DNA of 46,781 nt from Bacteroidota bacterium. GTDB lineage: Bacteria; Bacteroidota; Bacteroidia; Chitinophagales; UBA2359. The stretch spans positions 1 through 46,781 of the forward strand of contig JAHDHV010000005.1 of NCBI GenBank assembly GCA_020631155.1, read 5' to 3'. Numbering within the stretch: the first letter of the stretch is position 1; each line of letters begins with the position of its first letter. Shown in pieces: positions 43,612 to 46,781 of the stretch. The position numbers and the translations under genes are program-made. The notes below the pieces were generated by a model, which worked only from the letters and a program-made list of their open reading frames with translations, was not told the DNA's origin and did not search any database.

Positions 43612-44691
43612 CTAAGGCAATTTCACCATTTTTCCACTCCATTCTTGTGTAGAAGTGTGTAGGCGATAGAAATACACTCCCTCTGACAAGGCATAAGCAT
43701 CAAATGTATATTGATATTGTCCAGCATTTTGTGCTTCGCTGTTTACTAGCGAGGCTATTTGTTGCCCTTTTGTATTGAAAATGGACAATGTAACCTCCTC
43801 GTTTTCATGGAGTTGGTATTGAATGGTAGTAGCTTGCTGAAAAGGATTAGGATAATTGCTAACTGAAAGTTCTAATGGTATATTTGCAGTTGTTTTATTA
43901 GTAGCTTGTTGTGCCGAGAAGTAATTGGCAATACAAGTTTGAGTCACATCTCCATTACAGTATGCTTCTATCCCATCTAAACATTCCATATAAGCCAATA
44001 CTGTTGAGGCAGCTGTTTGAGAACTTCCTTCTATAAAGGCAAAAGGATGTCCTGTAATACCAATGCCACACACAGGCTCAATGACCCAAATTCCATTCAT
44101 TTGACCATTACAGGAACTATTCGGCCCATAATTGATCGTATAATTACATAAATCGTTGATGGTTGTCGTTGTCCACACATATCCACAAATACCTCCTGTA
44201 TTAGTAAGGTAGCCATAGTGAATGTTGAAACTTTGGAAGGGGCTGCCTAATTTTAGTGGTCTTATTGGTGTTGAAGCTGTACAAGCTATGTCAAATAAGT
44301 TTTGAATGTTAGGGGTAATATTAGGTACTGTATATTGTTGTACTATATTTGACTGTATAGAAGTTGCTAGTGATAGTGCTTCGGTACAAGTCTGAGAATT
44401 TTGTAAAGGAAAATCGTCTACTGTCCCTGGTGGAGGTGGACAATCAGAACAAGGAGGGCAGTCAGGAAAGCAGTCAATACATGGAGGACAGTCATCGTCA
44501 CAAGGACAATAAGTAGGATCAGGAGTTGGGCAAGAGCATACAACAAAGTCAACATCCAATACAGGTAAATCTGTCTCATCAGAAGTTAGTGGGTCTTGCA
44601 CTTGTGCCTCCGCTTCTAAAAAATGTCCTAAACACAGAAAAACACAAAAAATAAATGCCTTTGAAATACATAATGTGCATGTTTGGTTCAT
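43612..44691 (-). CDS. Secreted Cys-rich protein with T9SS type A sorting domain
   Basis: The 359-aa product has a signal peptide (about 1-29) and a short, compact Cys-Pro-Asp-rich segment (about 50-90) with ten cysteines in CxC, CPxC and CPPC spacings. A middle domain (100-270) contains further cysteines and Trp/Tyr-rich strands (YGYLTNTGGICGYVWTTTTINDLC). The T9SS type A sorting domain (about 280-359) contains VSNYPNPFQQATTIQYQL, LSIFNTKGQQIASLV and SEGVYFYRLHT. It should be displayed on the cell surface or released by the type IX system. It is divergent from the helical paralog at 44883. The ligand or function is unknown. Confidence 0.85.
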   Translation of the reverse strand: MNQTCTLCISKAFIFCVFLCLGHFLEAEAQVQDPLTSDETDLPVLDVDFVVCSCPTPDPTYCPCDDDCPPCIDCFPDCPPCSDCPPPPGTVDDFPLQNSQTCTEALSLATSIQSNIVQQYTVPNITPNIQNLFDIACTASTPIRPLKLGSPFQSFNIHYGYLTNTGGICGYVWTTTTINDLCNYTINYGPNSSCNGQMNGIWVIEPVCGIGITGHPFAFIEGSSQTAASTVLAYMECLDGIEAYCNGDVTQTCIANYFSAQQATNKTTANIPLELSVSNYPNPFQQATTIQYQLHENEEVTLSIFNTKGQQIASLVNSEAQNAGQYQYTFDAYALSEGVYFYRLHTSTQEWSGKMVKLP

Positions 44692-44882
44692 CTTAATTTT
44701 CTTTTAGTTTTTAAAAATTTATCAAATTAGTTGAAAAATCGTGTATCAAAAGTCGTCCATTGTGTTTATGCAAAAATGAGTTGAAAGACTTTATTATCCA
44801 TCCACAAATTTAGCTCAAAATTTATAGTTCATTGCCCTTTTTATGTGCTAACTAATTGACTATCAAAACTAAATTATTAAAA

Positions 44883-46394
44883 ATGAACAATACTAAATTG
44901 CTGAAATTATGTAAAACTTTTTCAGAAAATCAATGGCAAGAATGTTTTTTGTTTATCCAATCTCCTTTTTTTATCAAATGGCGCAAAGATATTGTAACGC
45001 GCCGCATCCTTTTTCTACAATATATTAAAACTTGCTTGCAAGCAAACAAAGAAGATAATTCACTTTTATATAAGGCAGTTGTTTGGCGAAAAATTTTCCC
45101 TAAGAAAAAAAGGTATGTTGCAGCTACCATGAGCATAGAAATAAGTACCTTAACAACTGCTGTGGAAAGGTATATCACTAGCAATAAATTAACGCAACAT
45201 CCCACACAACACTATTTGGCTTTACTTGAATATTATGAAGAAAACAGAAGCTTACATTCATTTTTCCCAAAAAAACATCAAGAAACAGTTCAATATTTAG
45301 CTAAAGCCCCTTATCAAGATAGTGAATGGTTTTTGCAACAGGCACTTTTATCTATGACAGAGGCTGCTTATTTAAGCAAATCCTCACAACCGAAACAGAA
45401 CACAAAACTTGAAGAGTTATTTAATTCTTTTAGTTTATATACTATTTATCGGCAACTTGAAATTGCTTGTCTAATTAAAAGTCATCCCACTTTGGCACAT
45501 AAGCATTTTCCTTTTTTGGGAAAAATAATAAAATATTTGCTAGATAATCCCCAAGTTTACCAACAATTCCCAACGCTTCAAATGTATATCTATGCTTTTC
45601 AAATTTTAAACGAAACAGTGACTAATAAACAGCTCATAGAATATATTGATTTATTAAACAAACATATTCAACTCGCCTCTCCTGCTTCCCAAACCAACTT
45701 TTATCGTTATGTAGTGGTCTACCTTATCCGAAAAATCAAAAACAGTCCAGATATAGAGGAGGAAAATGACTATCGAAAAATGCTTTATGAAGTAAATCAA
45801 AAGGTAGGTATTGAGCGGCAGATATTGTATATTAATGGAAAAATTATGCCTCGCGACTTTCGGAATTTCATTACTAATATATTTTCTATCAATGACCCAA
45901 ATAAGGCCAAATTAAAAGAATGGCAAATAAAAACGGTAGAAAGATTTATAGGTGTACATAAAAATAAAATTCATGGAGAACATGCCCTTAGCATCTATCA
46001 GTTTAGTTGTGCATTGCTCCATTTTCATAAAAAAAATTATATTAATTGCTTAGAATCATTATATCAACTTAGTTTACCGCCTATAATTGGCTATGTTCTA
46101 GAAAGCAAAAGATTAATTATAAAATGTTATGTAGATTTAGAAAATATTGACGAGGAGGAACGAGCAATTGGAGCATTTTCTATGGCTTTATATAGGGCAC
46201 AAATCAATGGATTGCCTATTCCCTCAACACTTAAAGCAAGTAATTTACAATTCATTAACTTACTCAAACGAATTCAAGAATGTAGCACTTACAAAAATAC
46301 CCCTCGAATTCAAAGCTTGCGAAAAGCTATTTTAGCATCCAAAAATTTGGTGGAACGCAATTGGCTGTTAGAGTTATTAGATAAACAACAGTAA
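44883..46394 (+). CDS. Alpha-helical protein of unknown function, paralog 2
   Basis: The 503-aa product starts at ATG 44883 (MNNTKLLKLCKTFSENQWQ). A TTG nine codons earlier is open but unneeded, since the family homology begins with KLL. It is helical throughout and without signal peptide, membrane segment or catalytic motif. The start, overall size and C-terminal WLLELLDK match the paralog at 41727, though the middle has diverged strongly. It is divergently transcribed from the T9SS Cys-rich gene with 191 bp between start codons. This repeats the arrangement at 41434/41727, which hints at a functional pairing with secreted proteins. Confidence 0.75.
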   Translation: MNNTKLLKLCKTFSENQWQECFLFIQSPFFIKWRKDIVTRRILFLQYIKTCLQANKEDNSLLYKAVVWRKIFPKKKRYVAATMSIEISTLTTAVERYITSNKLTQHPTQHYLALLEYYEENRSLHSFFPKKHQETVQYLAKAPYQDSEWFLQQALLSMTEAAYLSKSSQPKQNTKLEELFNSFSLYTIYRQLEIACLIKSHPTLAHKHFPFLGKIIKYLLDNPQVYQQFPTLQMYIYAFQILNETVTNKQLIEYIDLLNKHIQLASPASQTNFYRYVVVYLIRKIKNSPDIEEENDYRKMLYEVNQKVGIERQILYINGKIMPRDFRNFITNIFSINDPNKAKLKEWQIKTVERFIGVHKNKIHGEHALSIYQFSCALLHFHKKNYINCLESLYQLSLPPIIGYVLESKRLIIKCYVDLENIDEEERAIGAFSMALYRAQINGLPIPSTLKASNLQFINLLKRIQECSTYKNTPRIQSLRKAILASKNLVERNWLLELLDKQQ

Positions 46395-46427
46395 AAAACG
46401 CAGGTTAAGTGATACAAATCCCTCTTT

Positions 46428-46781
46428 TTACTCCTCCTCTGGCAATGGATTCGCTTCAAAGTCGCGCAATTCTTTCAACAAAGTATTAGGAACAGTTATT
46501 GGTTCACTTTTTTCCTTTTCTGTAGGCTTTTTTTCTGAAGGTTTAGTTTCTTTTGTTTGCTCTATTTCTGATCGTTTTTGTTCAAGGCTATCCTCTGGCA
46601 ACACCTTTTCCGCTTTTTGTTCAGTGCTGTCTACAACTGCTTTTGCGGTTTTCTTAGGTGTTTCTTTCCCTTGTTTTGCGTCCGTTTTTGTGGCAGTTTT
46701 CGCTTTTTTGGTAGCCACATCAACCGCCTTTTCCGCTTTTTGTTCAGTGCTGTCTACAACTGCTTTTGCGGTTTTCTTAGG
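46428..46781 (-). CDS. Lys/Ala-rich repeat protein (5' end beyond window)
   Basis: The frame is open from the stop at 46428 to the right edge of the window, so at least 117 C-terminal codons are present and the start lies outside. The visible part contains 41-residue repeats (TPKKTAKAVVDSTEQKAEK ... DVATKKAKTATKTDAKQ) rich in Lys, Ala and Thr. An acidic, proline-bearing tail follows, ending LLKELRDFEANPLPEEE. The composition resembles histone H1-like or AlgP-like DNA-associated proteins, but this is a composition match only. A GTG at 46718 lies within a repeat and is unlikely to be the true start. Confidence 0.7.
   Translation of the reverse strand, partial: PKKTAKAVVDSTEQKAEKAVDVATKKAKTATKTDAKQGKETPKKTAKAVVDSTEQKAEKVLPEDSLEQKRSEIEQTKETKPSEKKPTEKEKSEPITVPNTLLKELRDFEANPLPEEE
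46604..46781 (-). repeat. 123-bp coding tandem repeat
   Basis: The 55 or so bases beginning at 46604 recur at 46727 after exactly 123 bp (41 codons) and appear identical up to the window edge. The reading frame is kept, so the array can change length without breaking the protein. The number of units is unknown because the window ends inside the second. Confidence 0.75.

Noticed and set aside
44856-44882. TTG start for helical paralog 2
   Set aside because: The homology with the paralog begins after ATG 44883, and the TTG is not needed.

Overview
The window is an A+T-rich stretch of a Bacteroidota chromosome. The evidence is two proteins with type IX secretion (T9SS) C-terminal sorting domains, very large surface proteins with PKD, GEVED, leucine-rich and dockerin-like modules, the Bacteroidota-style envelope cluster (LptD, amidase, MCE/MlaD-like protein, OstA-like protein), a DUF6702-type protein and candidate TAnnTTTG -7 boxes. 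The alpha-helical 480-510 aa family next to the secreted proteins resembles proteins I recall from Saprospiria-like genomes. Class-level placement is inference.

Layout. 1-5400 holds housekeeping genes: a membrane-anchored lytic transglycosylase, an RluA-type pseudouridine synthase, YebC, tRNA-Val(GAC) with a terminator, a rhomboid protease and a small secreted DUF6702-like protein. 5900-18650 is an envelope lipid region: LptD (minus), then on the plus strand an N-acetylmuramoyl-L-alanine amidase, an MCE protein with a long helical tail, an Rpn-type PD-(D/E)XK protein, and a 1585-aa OstA/LptA-like protein with about 39 tandem 29-residue repeats. 18800-31400 carries two tandem PAS histidine kinases, folD, a STAS protein, an acyl-CoA dehydrogenase, an AAA/DUF1703 protein, a nitronate monooxygenase-like enzyme, a receiver-only response regulator and a DUF7309-like protein. 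31500-46400 is a surface-protein region: two T9SS-sorted proteins and two giant dockerin-tailed proteins on the minus strand. Two of these four are divergently paired with paralogous helical proteins of unknown function. A Lys/Ala-rich repeat protein is cut by the right edge.

The intergenic DNA is unusually rich in small mobile-looking elements. One family of 290-382 bp elements has 11-bp terminal inverted repeats (GGTATGTTTCA) and 8-bp target duplications, in six copies. A 189-bp element has GTAACTATTCAGC ends and a perfect 8-bp duplication. A 269-bp element has GAGTGTGTCA ends and a near-perfect 9-bp duplication. There is also a short palindromic GAGG family, a large foldback after a kinase gene, and tracts of a degenerate 8-bp repeat (NNNCYAAA). 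No transposase able to move these is encoded here.

The features judged most worth following are the covalently extended LptA-like repeat protein between LptD and MCE neighbours, the divergent pairing of secreted proteins with the helical paralog family, and the non-autonomous element families. No CRISPR array, rRNA, prophage or complete insertion sequence was seen.
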